Origin: Chloroflexota bacterium
GTDB taxonomy: Bacteria; Chloroflexota; Dehalococcoidia; Bin125
Assembly: GCA_028875225.1 (NCBI GenBank)
Contig: JAPPFB010000020.1
Location: 1-64,000, forward strand
Reading direction: 5' to 3'
Length of the DNA: 64,000 bases
How positions within the stretch are numbered: position 1 is the stretch's first letter; every line of letters starts with the position of its first letter. Position numbers and translations under genes: made by a program. This document shows, piece by piece, positions 1 to 8,900 of this stretch. The notes beneath the pieces were generated by a model, which saw only the letters and a list, made by a program, of their open reading frames with translations, searched no databases and was not told where the DNA came from.

Positions 1-60
1 CGTTCTTGACGGAATCGATCAATATGCAACTATGTGACAGACAACGGATGCTTGTGGAAC

Positions 61-66
61 TAGGCT
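61..66 (+). promoter_or_regulatory. Putative -10 hexamer (TAGGCT) of the first giant gene
   Basis: TAGGCT matches the TANNNT hexamer seen repeatedly in this window, and the same TAGGCT occurs before the genes starting at 12691 and 23184. It would give a leader of about 40 nt that contains AGGAG at 91-95. No convincing -35 is visible. Confidence 0.4.
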
Positions 67-115
67 GAGTCGGCACGCACCGAACGCAGCAGGAGTTCGA
101 AGTTCGCCATGGCTG

Positions 116-3100
116 TTGCGACTCGCCGGCAGACTGCTGCCCCCCCCCCGCCGAGCCTGGCGAGGCAGGCCGGTGAGGCGGGCCTCCGCGTGGTGGCTGG
201 CGCTCGCGCTGACCGTCATCCTAACGATCCCGGCCGCGCCGCCCTGGCACCCCAGCATCCAGGCGAGCGGCGATCCGCCGCCGGGCCCCTGCGAATCGGG
301 CTACGTCGCACCGACGCCGGTCCTCGTCGCGGTCAGCGAACTGCCGATCGTGGTCAGTTCGACTGCGGCGGACTACTTCGTGCTCTACGTCGAGCGACCC
401 AACCCGAACAATCCGCGCCGCTGGATCCCGGTCTCCGTCACCCGCGGCCAAGCGGGCACGACGACGCTCACGGACAACCTGGACGCGCTCAGCCCGGACA
501 AGTACCGGGTCGAGCAGTACCAGGTCGCCCAGCCGGGCGATCTGGACGGCGACTGCGTGGACGACATCACCGAGCTGGATGATCTCGGCGCTCAGAACCC
601 GATCAACCCGACCAGGACCACCACCGATGTCACCGTCAGAGCGGCGCTCGAATCTCGTCAGGCCTTCCAGGAGCTGTCGAGTCAGCGCGACGTTGACAAC
701 TCAGACTATGAACCGCTGAGCGGGCTCGAGTACGTCATGTTCTTGATCCTTGGTGAGTTCGAGAGCAACCCGTCCATCTACTTCATGGACTCCAACGACC
801 CAAAGTGGCATGCGGCGCTGCTTGAGGAGCTGCGGCAGCTGGGCGAACCCGAGCGTCACCTCCTGGTGGCGATGAGAGGCAATCTGGTGTATCACCCCAA
901 CGTGATCGCCCCGGACGGGTCGCTGGGCATGTACCGCTTCTCCTACAGCCTCGGCACCGGTGGCTTTTCCCGAACCGCGAACCTGTACCAGCTGCTCGCC
1001 TCGGCGATGCCGTTGCTCGAGAACAACCTGGCCTACTACCCGCGGAGCGAACAAGGACTCCTGCATTACCGCCGGGAGCAGGCCCAGTACGACGCGTCGC
1101 GGGTCAACATCCTGCTGCAGGAGGACATCCTGCCCGACGTGGACTACATGCCGCTCAACCAGGCCGAGGGCTACGGCCGCCTGCGCCTGATGGCGGCGGG
1201 TGATGAGCCGCGGCCGGGCGACATTCCGATCTACGAGTCGCTGCCCAATGACCTGCCGCGCGTGGCCGGATCGATCACGACCGTGCCGCAGACGCCGCTC
1301 TCGCACGTCAACCTGCGCGCCATCCAGAACGGCGTGCCCAACGCCTTCCTGCGCGACATCCTGACGACCAAGCAGTACGCGGATCTGATCGGCAAGCACG
1401 TCTACTTCGCCGTGGCCGCCGACGGATTCACCTTGCGCGAGGCGACCAAGGCGGAGGTCGACGCCCACCACGCGAAGTCGCGACCGACGGCGACGCAGAC
1501 GCTGACCCGCGATCTGAGCGTGACCGCGATCACGCCCCTGGCCAACGTGTCGTTCGCCGACTGGGACGCGTTCGGGGTCAAGGCGGCCAACATGGCAGAG
1601 TTGAGCAAGCTCAACCTGCCCGCCGGGGTCGTGCCCACCGGATACGCGGTGCCGTTCTACTTCTACGACGAGTTCATGAAGGCGAACGGCTTCTACGACG
1701 AGATCGAGACGATGCTGGCCGACCCGAGCTTCCAGTCGGACTACGCCGTGCAGGAGTCGATGCTCAAGGCGCTGCGCAAGAAGATCAAGAAGGGGACGAC
1801 GCCGGCCTGGATGATCAAGGCGCTGGAGGACATGCACGCCGCGTATCCGGAGGGCACGTCGCTGCGCTACCGCTCGAGCACGAACAACGAGGACTTGCCC
1901 GCGTTCAACGGGGCCGGGCTGTACAGCTCGAAGACACAGGATCCGGACGAGACGGCCGACGAGGGCATCGACAAGTCGATCAAGGCGGTCTGGGCGAGCC
2001 TGTGGAACTACCGGGCGTTCCTCGAGCGCGACTACTACCGGGTCGATCACAAGTCGGTCGCCATGGGCGTCCTGGTGCATCCCAACTACTCCGACGAGAA
2101 AGCCAACGGGGTCGCCGTCAGCCACGACCCGATCTCGTTCTCGCCCAACGCCTACTACGTGAACACCCAGATCGGGGAGGACCTGGTCACCAACCCCGAG
2201 GCCAGGTCCTATCCGGAGCAGCTGCTGCTGGACGCGAACGGCAAGGCGAGCGTGTTGACCCGCTCCAACCATGCCCCGGCGGGGCAGCTGCTGATGAGCG
2301 ACGCGCAGATGCGGCAGCTGCGCCGTCATCTCGAAGTGATCCACCACCGCTTCCGGCAGCTCTATCAGGTCAAGGACGGCGAGCGGTTCGCGATCGAGAT
2401 TGAGTTCAAGATCACGGCCGCGAACCAGCTGGCGATCAAGCAGGCCCGCCCCTGGGTCTTCGCCGAGACGCTCTCGCTGACACCGACCGTCTCGCTCGCG
2501 TTCGCAGAAGAGACGGTGACGGAGGGAGCGCCGCTGACGCTGGTGCTCAGCCGGCGCGGCGGCGATCGGTCGAAACCGCTGGACATCCAGCTCGAATGGA
2601 CCGACCCCGACGGCAAGATCCAGGGCACAGCCCCAACGTCGGCGCAGTTCCCGGCCGCTCAGGCGGCGCTGAGCCTGTCGCTGCCAACCGTCCTCACCGC
2701 CCAGGTTGAGCCGGAGAGCACGATTACGGCGCGGATCACAGCCAACAGCGCCTACGTCCTCGGCGACCCCTCTGCGGCGTCGGTCACGGTGACGGACCAG
2801 GCTGGAACGTCCGAACTGAGCATCACAGCCGGCCCCGACGTGACGGAGGGCGAGGAGGCGGTGTTTACGCTGACCGCTGATCCGGCGCCGATCACCCCGC
2901 TCGCCGTGCTCCTAACCGTTTCGGGCGACGAGGACTACATCTACGACCGGGACCTCGGTCAACGGACCGCGATCATCCCGTCCGGCGTCACGACCGTGAC
3001 GCTGCGCATCGGCACATCGGTCGACTCCCTCGACGAAGCTGCCGATGGACGCGTCGTCGCCACGCTGGACACACCGCTCGCCGACGCCGGCTACAGCGTC

Positions 3101-4891
3101 TCGGATACTGCGAGTTCGGCCAGCATCACGGTCGCCGACGACGACAACGGGGAAGGCCTCGCGTACACGGCCTCGCCCTCGGTCGTGGCAGCCGTCCGGG
3201 CACTCGCCGCGCAAACGCAGCACGGCTCCGTGCACGTGAACCGCTGGCAGCGCGTGCTGGTCGCCTTCGGCGAGCACGACGGCACCGGCGTCACGGGCGG
3301 CGCGATGACGGCCGCCGAGGCGCAGCAGATGGCGGACCGCCACAGCAGCCCCGTCTGGGACCAGGTGGTGGCGGAACTGGAGCAGATCGAATCGGGGACG
3401 GTCAAGCCTGTCACGATCTATCTCTTGCTCTACGCCGTTCAGCTCACTGAAGGCGGTCCGCTCTCCGGCGGCCCGGGCGCGGCCGGCCGGACCAAGTTGG
3501 CCATCGGCCTGAGTCGCGAGTTGCTCGCCGGAGAAACACTCGTCGTGCCGTTCAAGGTCGACGGCGACGCCGACGCCTGGCGCCTGAGCGATCCGAACGA
3601 CCCGAACGACCCGAACGCGAGCTTCGGCGCGCAATCGTCAATCACCTTCAGCGACAGCGACGGGTTCCTGACCTTGCTGGACCTGACGGCCGAGGACGAC
3701 GCCGACGCCGACGATGAGACGATCACATTCGACTTCGACAGCGCTCGACCGCCCACGCTGAACGGCAACACCGCCGGCGTCACGCTCGGCACGAACAGCG
3801 GCTTCGACGGCGTCGAGACGACCGCCACGCGGCTGATCATCATCGACGATGACCAGCCGCCGCCGCCGACGCCTGAGGTCAACATCACGAGCGCCGCGGA
3901 CGGCAGCGAGGGCGGCAACGTCAGCTTCACCCTGACCGCCACCCCCGCGCCGGCGGCCGACCTGCCGGTCACGGTCACGATCAGCGTCTCGGGCGACTAC
4001 GGCGTCACGGCCGGCTCGCGCACGGTCACGATCCCCGCCTCGGGCAGCGCCACGCTGACCCTGGCCACCACGGACGACCAGACCGACGAGCCGGACGGCT
4101 CGGTCACCGCGACCCTGGCCACGGGCAGCGGCTACACGATCGGCTCGCTCAGCGCCCAGACCGCCGCGGTCGCGGACAACGACGATCCGCCGGTCCCGGA
4201 GCTGGTCGTGACCCCGGTCGTCTCGATCACGGGCGGCAGCGCGATCACGGAAGGCGGCTCGGCTTCCTTCACGATCTCAGCCAACCCATCGCCAACGGCG
4301 GATATCGACGTCACCGTCACGGTCTCCGAGGTCGGCGACTTCGGCGCCTCGACCGGTCAGCGCACGGTCCGAATCACCTCGGGCCAGACGTCCCAGACGT
4401 TCACGGTCAGCACCGCCGACGACTCGACCGACGAATCCGACGGCTCGATCACGGTGAGCCTGGCATCGGGCAGCGGCTACACCGGCAGCGGCTCGGCCAC
4501 GGTCGCGGTCGCCGACAACGACGATCCGCCTCAGCCGATCGAGCAGGCCGACCCGCCGGTCGATGGAGATCTGCCCGACGTCGCGACGCTGACCGCGTGC
4601 GAGGGCGAGCCGGAGCTGCTGATCGGCAGCCCCACGGCCAGCCGCTCGGACGCCTCGGTCGACTTTGAGGTCATGCTCAGCTGCCTGCCCAGCGGCAACC
4701 CGATGATCCTCTTGGTCCCGGTGCGCGACGGCATCATCGGCGAGAACCTGTTCATCTCCCTGACCCGCGACACCCCGTCCGCGACGGTCACGGTGGACAT
4801 CGGCGGCGAGGCAGCACTCGGCCTCGCGATCGGCTGGGAAAGCGGTCTCGCCGGCAGAGATGTGCAAGGCGACGTCGTCTTCAGCGACTAG
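116..4891 (+). CDS. Giant secreted protein: GWD/PEP-synthase-like dikinase part plus Calx-beta repeats
   Basis: This 1591-aa protein has a hydrophobic signal segment at residues ~24-42 and is probably exported. Around residue 375-410 lies a phosphohistidine-like segment (TPLSHVNLRA). Residues ~481-775 match the PPDK/PEP-synthase ATP-binding domain (SLRYRSSTNNEDLP, NGAGLY, IKQARPW). Having the His domain before the ATP domain is the order of glucan water dikinase rather than PEP synthase. Several Calx-beta units follow (VTEG...FTLTA), then an insert module (residues ~1019-1094, MTAAEAQQMAD) and a Cys-containing C-terminal domain (~1486-1591) shared with the subtilase at 5989-12495. The start is uncertain: TTG 116 is in frame and GTG 173 is possible, while ATG 109, which has AGGAG upstream, is out of frame because of a run of ten C at 140-149. 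The substrate is unknown. Confidence 0.85.
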   Translation: MRLAGRLLPPPRRAWRGRPVRRASAWWLALALTVILTIPAAPPWHPSIQASGDPPPGPCESGYVAPTPVLVAVSELPIVVSSTAADYFVLYVERPNPNNPRRWIPVSVTRGQAGTTTLTDNLDALSPDKYRVEQYQVAQPGDLDGDCVDDITELDDLGAQNPINPTRTTTDVTVRAALESRQAFQELSSQRDVDNSDYEPLSGLEYVMFLILGEFESNPSIYFMDSNDPKWHAALLEELRQLGEPERHLLVAMRGNLVYHPNVIAPDGSLGMYRFSYSLGTGGFSRTANLYQLLASAMPLLENNLAYYPRSEQGLLHYRREQAQYDASRVNILLQEDILPDVDYMPLNQAEGYGRLRLMAAGDEPRPGDIPIYESLPNDLPRVAGSITTVPQTPLSHVNLRAIQNGVPNAFLRDILTTKQYADLIGKHVYFAVAADGFTLREATKAEVDAHHAKSRPTATQTLTRDLSVTAITPLANVSFADWDAFGVKAANMAELSKLNLPAGVVPTGYAVPFYFYDEFMKANGFYDEIETMLADPSFQSDYAVQESMLKALRKKIKKGTTPAWMIKALEDMHAAYPEGTSLRYRSSTNNEDLPAFNGAGLYSSKTQDPDETADEGIDKSIKAVWASLWNYRAFLERDYYRVDHKSVAMGVLVHPNYSDEKANGVAVSHDPISFSPNAYYVNTQIGEDLVTNPEARSYPEQLLLDANGKASVLTRSNHAPAGQLLMSDAQMRQLRRHLEVIHHRFRQLYQVKDGERFAIEIEFKITAANQLAIKQARPWVFAETLSLTPTVSLAFAEETVTEGAPLTLVLSRRGGDRSKPLDIQLEWTDPDGKIQGTAPTSAQFPAAQAALSLSLPTVLTAQVEPESTITARITANSAYVLGDPSAASVTVTDQAGTSELSITAGPDVTEGEEAVFTLTADPAPITPLAVLLTVSGDEDYIYDRDLGQRTAIIPSGVTTVTLRIGTSVDSLDEAADGRVVATLDTPLADAGYSVSDTASSASITVADDDNGEGLAYTASPSVVAAVRALAAQTQHGSVHVNRWQRVLVAFGEHDGTGVTGGAMTAAEAQQMADRHSSPVWDQVVAELEQIESGTVKPVTIYLLLYAVQLTEGGPLSGGPGAAGRTKLAIGLSRELLAGETLVVPFKVDGDADAWRLSDPNDPNDPNASFGAQSSITFSDSDGFLTLLDLTAEDDADADDETITFDFDSARPPTLNGNTAGVTLGTNSGFDGVETTATRLIIIDDDQPPPPTPEVNITSAADGSEGGNVSFTLTATPAPAADLPVTVTISVSGDYGVTAGSRTVTIPASGSATLTLATTDDQTDEPDGSVTATLATGSGYTIGSLSAQTAAVADNDDPPVPELVVTPVVSITGGSAITEGGSASFTISANPSPTADIDVTVTVSEVGDFGASTGQRTVRITSGQTSQTFTVSTADDSTDESDGSITVSLASGSGYTGSGSATVAVADNDDPPQPIEQADPPVDGDLPDVATLTACEGEPELLIGSPTASRSDASVDFEVMLSCLPSGNPMILLVPVRDGIIGENLFISLTRDTPSATVTVDIGGEAALGLAIGWESGLAGRDVQGDVVFSD
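3870..4545 (+). repeat. Two Calx-beta coding repeats
   Basis: Two adjacent units of about 100 codons are recognisable by the VTI..SGDYG and TVTIP-type strands, an acidic D(D/E)xTDE turn and closing DNDDPP. They are related at DNA level to the units in the subtilase gene at 5989-12495, so the two genes could recombine with each other. Confidence 0.75.
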
Positions 4892-4919
4892 CGCCGCAGC
4901 GCATCTCGCAGGTCACGAC

Positions 4920-4939
4920 GGGCGGCCCGCGGGCCGCCC
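4920..4939. terminator. Perfect 20-nt GC palindrome after the giant gene
   Basis: GGGCGGCCCG is followed directly by its exact reverse complement, 28 nt after the TAG stop. There is no T-tract, so it is not a classical intrinsic terminator. It may be a 3'-end stabilising hairpin or a protein-binding site. Confidence 0.4.
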
Positions 4940-5179
4940 CTCGCCGTCTGCGCAGCCGCCAGCGATGCGCGGTCAGCGCCCTCGGTCAGCCGCCCGCATC
5001 ACAGCGGTTGAGTCGAGCGGGATCGCCGACCGGTCCCGCGCGGAGCGGCGGTCGCTGCGACCCAGCGCCGTCAGCCTGCGGGTCGCTACCCTGCCCCTGA
5101 GGCTGACCGCGCCCCCGCGTCAGCCGGCCCACTGGAGCAATTGAGCCGCACCAGCCCCTGCGCGGAAGAGAGACAGGCC

Positions 5180-5929
5180 ATGCCCGACAGAAGCGTCCGC
5201 ATCGCGACCCGCAACGGAGAGCTGTCCGCCTTCTTAGCGACAGGGGCAACCACAGCGACGGGGGCGACCGGGGCGGGCGGCGGCGAGCCGCGGCCCGGCG
5301 TGCTCGTGCTGCACGAGCTGTTCGGCCTGACCGACGACATCCGCCGCATTGCGCGCCGCTTCGCCGAGCACGGCTACGTCGCGCTGGCGCCCGACCTCTA
5401 CTCCGTTGACCGCGCCCCGCGGCCGATCTGCATGCGCCGCACGATGCAGGCGCTGGGCGCCGGCGGCGGACGGCCGCTCGACGACATCGAGGCCGCCCGC
5501 GCGTGGCTGGCGGACCGTCCCGAGGTCGATGCCTCGCGCCTGGCCGTGGCCGGGTTCTGCATGGGCGGCGGGTTCGCGATCCTCTACGCCGCCCGTGCGC
5601 CCGTCGGCGCGGTCGCCGACTTCTACGGCGCCGTGCCCGAGCAGGCCGCCGCGCTTGAGGGCATCTGCCCCGTGGTCGGCGCCTACGGCGGCCGCGACGC
5701 CGTCTTCGGCAGCCACGCCGAACGCCTGCGCGGCCACCTGGACGCGCTCGGCGTCGAGCACCAGGTCACGGTCTACGACGACGCCGGCCACTCGTTCATG
5801 AGCGAGTACGGCCGCCTGCAGTCCTTGCTGGTCCGCTTCGGACCGATGCAGGCCGGCGGCCACCAACCCTCGGCCGACGCCGCCTGGACCCGGATGCTCG
5901 AGTTCTTCGAGCGCCAGCTCTCAGGCTGA
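5180..5929 (+). CDS. Dienelactone hydrolase family protein
   Basis: The 249-aa protein is an alpha/beta hydrolase of the DLH family (COG0412), which hydrolyses dienelactone-type or other small esters in the cytoplasm. The nucleophile elbow GFCMGGG carries the typical Cys; the acid is in GGRDAVF and the His in AGHSFM, so the triad is complete. ATG 5180 was chosen over an upstream in-frame TTG at 5141 because GGAAGAG lies just ahead and family proteins start near here. Residues ~20-38 form an odd Thr/Ala/Gly stretch (GATGAGGGEP) coded by an ACG/GGG-rich tract. It stands alone between two giant surface-protein genes and converges on the second. Confidence 0.9.
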   Translation: MPDRSVRIATRNGELSAFLATGATTATGATGAGGGEPRPGVLVLHELFGLTDDIRRIARRFAEHGYVALAPDLYSVDRAPRPICMRRTMQALGAGGGRPLDDIEAARAWLADRPEVDASRLAVAGFCMGGGFAILYAARAPVGAVADFYGAVPEQAAALEGICPVVGAYGGRDAVFGSHAERLRGHLDALGVEHQVTVYDDAGHSFMSEYGRLQSLLVRFGPMQAGGHQPSADAAWTRMLEFFERQLSG

Positions 5930-5953
5930 CGCCCCAGTTCAGCGGCTGACGCC

Positions 5954-5968
5954 GGGGCGCGGCGCCCC
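5954..5968. terminator. GC hairpin between convergent genes
   Basis: GGGGCGCGGCGCCCC can fold into a short GC stem and lies between the convergent stops of the hydrolase and subtilase genes. It is followed by a C-run and not a T-run, so a terminator role is only a guess. Confidence 0.3.
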
Positions 5969-5988
5969 CCCTCGCTAGTCGCGAGTCG

Positions 5989-8900
5989 CTAGTCCGTGAA
6001 CTGCACGTCGCCCTGCGCCGAGCGGTTGGCGAGACCCCGTTCAAAGGTGAGGGCCAGGCCGAGCCTGCGCTCGCCCTCGAGCTGCAGCGTGACCGTGTCC
6101 GAGGTCTGCTCGCCGCTCAAGCTGACGTAGTGATGTTCCGTGAGCACGCCGTCACGCAGCGCGGTCACCAGCATTGTTGCGCGGCCGCTGGGGATGCAGT
6201 CGAGCCTGACCTCAAAGTCGACCGACGCGTCCGCGCGGCTCGCGGTCGGGCTGCTGATCAGCAGCGTCGGCTCGCCCGCGCAGGCGCTCAGCACCGGCGT
6301 CACGGGCTGAACCACGACCGGCGGATCATCGTCGTCCGACACGGTCACCGTCGCCGTCTTCGCTGTGCCCAGGTCGTAGTCGGCGCCGTCGACCAGGGTC
6401 GCCGTGACCGAGCCGTCCGCTTCGTCCGTCTGATCGCCGGTCGTCGCGATCGTCAGCGTCACGCGGCCCGAGGCCGGAATCGTCACTGTCCGGTTGCCCG
6501 CCGCGACGCCGTAGTCGCCGACCGCGGCAATCGTGACCGTCACATCGAGGTCGGCCGCCGGCGCCGGACTCGCCGTCAGCGTGAACGTCACACGGCCGCC
6601 CTCGCTCACGCCGGCGCCGGCGCCGGCCGAGATGCTGACCACCGGCGTCTGCGGCGGCGGATCATCGTCATCCAGGATGATCACCGTGCCCGTGCTGGCC
6701 GTGCCCACGTCGTACTCAGCGCCGTCCTGCAGCGTCGCACTGACGAAGCCGTCGGCCTCGTCCGCCTGGTCGCCCGTCGTGGGGATCGTCAGCGTCAGGC
6801 TGCCCGAGGCCGGGATCGTCACCGTGCGGAAGCCGCTCGCCACGCCGAAATCGCCGCTCTTGCCGATCAGCAGCGAGACGTTCAGGTTCGACGTCGGCGC
6901 GGGACTCGCCGTCACGGTGAACCTGGCCCCGGAGCCCTCGGTCACGCTGCCGCCCGCCGCGATGCTCACGACCGGCGTCGGCGGCGGCGGATCATCGTCG
7001 TCCGATACCGCGACCGTCGCCGTCTTCGACGCGCCCAGGTCATAGGCTGCGCCGTCGACCAGGGTCGCCGTGACCGAACCGTCCGCTTCGTCCGTCTGGT
7101 CGCCCGCGGTCGCGAGCGTCAGCGTCTGGCTGCCCGAGGTCGGGATCGTGACCGTGCGCGAACCGGCCGTAACTCCGTAGTCTCCGACGGTCGCAATCGT
7201 GACCGTCACATCCAGGTCGGCCGCCGGCACGGGACTCGCCGTCAGCGTGAAGCTGACGTCGCCGCCTTCGCTCACGCCGGCGCCGCCCGAGATGCTGACC
7301 ACCGGCGTCGGCGGATCATCGTCGTCCGACACCGCGACCGTCGCCGTCTTCGAGGCGCCCAGGTCATAGGCGGACCCATCGACCAGCGTGGCCGTCACCG
7401 AACCGTCCGCTTCGTCTACCTGATCGCCGGTGGTCGCGATCGTCAGCGTCTGGCTGCCCGAGGCCGGGATCGTCACCGTGCGCGAACCGGCCGCGACACC
7501 GTAGTCTCCGACCGTCGCGATGGTGACCGTCACAGCAAGGTCGGCCGCCGGCGCGGGACTCGCCGTCAGCGTGAACGTCAGGTCGCCGCCCTCGCTGATA
7601 TCGCTGCCCGCGGCGATGCTCACCACCGGCACGGCGTTCAGGGACGCCTCCAGCGCCGTCAACTCGACCACCACCTCATCCCAGACGGGGCTGCTGTGCG
7701 CGTCAGCCATCTGCTGCGCCTCGGCGGCGGTCATCGCGCCGCCCGCGACACCCGTGCCGCCGTGTTCGCCGAACGCGACCAGCACGCGCTGCCAGCGGTT
7801 GACGTGGGCCGCGCCGTGCTGCGTCTGCGCCGCCAGCGTCTTGACCGCCGCGACCACGCTCGGATCGACCGTGTAACCCGGCGGCGGATCATCGTCATCC
7901 AAGATGGCCACCTGGCCGCTGCTGGACGCACCCACGTCGTACTCGGTACCGTCCAGCAGCGTCGCGCTGACGAACCCGTCGGCCTCATCCGCCTCGTCGC
8001 CCGTCGTGGGAATCGTCAGCGTCAGGCTGCCCGAGGCCGGGATCGTGACCGTCCGAAAGCCGCTCGCCACGCCGTAATCGCCGCTCTTGCCGATCAGCAG
8101 CGAGACGTTCAGGTTCTGCGTCGGCGCGGGACTGGCCGTCAACGTGAACCTGGCGCTCGAGCCCTCGGTCACGCTGCCGCCCGCGGCAATGCTCACGACC
8201 GGCGTCTGCGGCGGCGGCGCCAGATCGTCGTCCGACACCGAGACCGTCGCCGTCTTCGACGCGCCCAGGTCATATGCGGACCCATCGACCAGCGTCGCCG
8301 TGACCGAGCCGTCCGTCTCATCCGTCTGGTCGTCCGTGGTTGCGATCGTCAGCGTCTGGCTGCCCGACGTTGGAATCGTCACCGTTTGCGAGCCGGCCGT
8401 GACGCCGTAATCACCGACCGCCGCGATCGTCAGCGCCACATCCAGGTCGGCCGCCGGCGCGGGACTCGCCGTCAGCGTGAACGTCACGTCGCCGCCCTCG
8501 CTCACGCCGCTGCCGCCCGTGATGCTGACCACCGGCGTCGGCGGCTGGTTCTGACTGTTCAGGTAGTCCGACGCCTGCTTAAACGGACTATCCGGCCACT
8601 GCGCGGCCTTGGCGTGAATCTCCGACTCCGGCATCGCCGACTCGCCGCTGTTGTAGCCAATCGCCGCCAATACCCGGTTCCACTTGAGAATGTGAGCAGG
8701 ATTGCCGCGCACCAGATCGTTGGCTGGATTGTCGCGCACGTCGATCAGCAAATCGACGACCGTCTGGTAATCGGCGCTGGACGGCGCGTCGTCGTTGTCT
8801 GCGATGTCGACGCTTGCCGACGAAGGCGTCGCCGGCGTGTTATCGGGACCTGATAACACGGACGCCGTCACCGAACCGCCAGGCTCATCGACCTGATCGT

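Noticed and set aside
701-2347. 548-codon open frame antisense to the dikinase-like part of the first giant gene
   Set aside because: The plus strand shows recognisable ATP-binding motifs; the antisense frame shows none.
6130-8853. 907-codon open frame antisense to the Calx-beta repeats of the subtilase
   Set aside because: The Arg-rich periodic translation simply mirrors the repeat codons; the other strand has clear catalytic and repeat domains.
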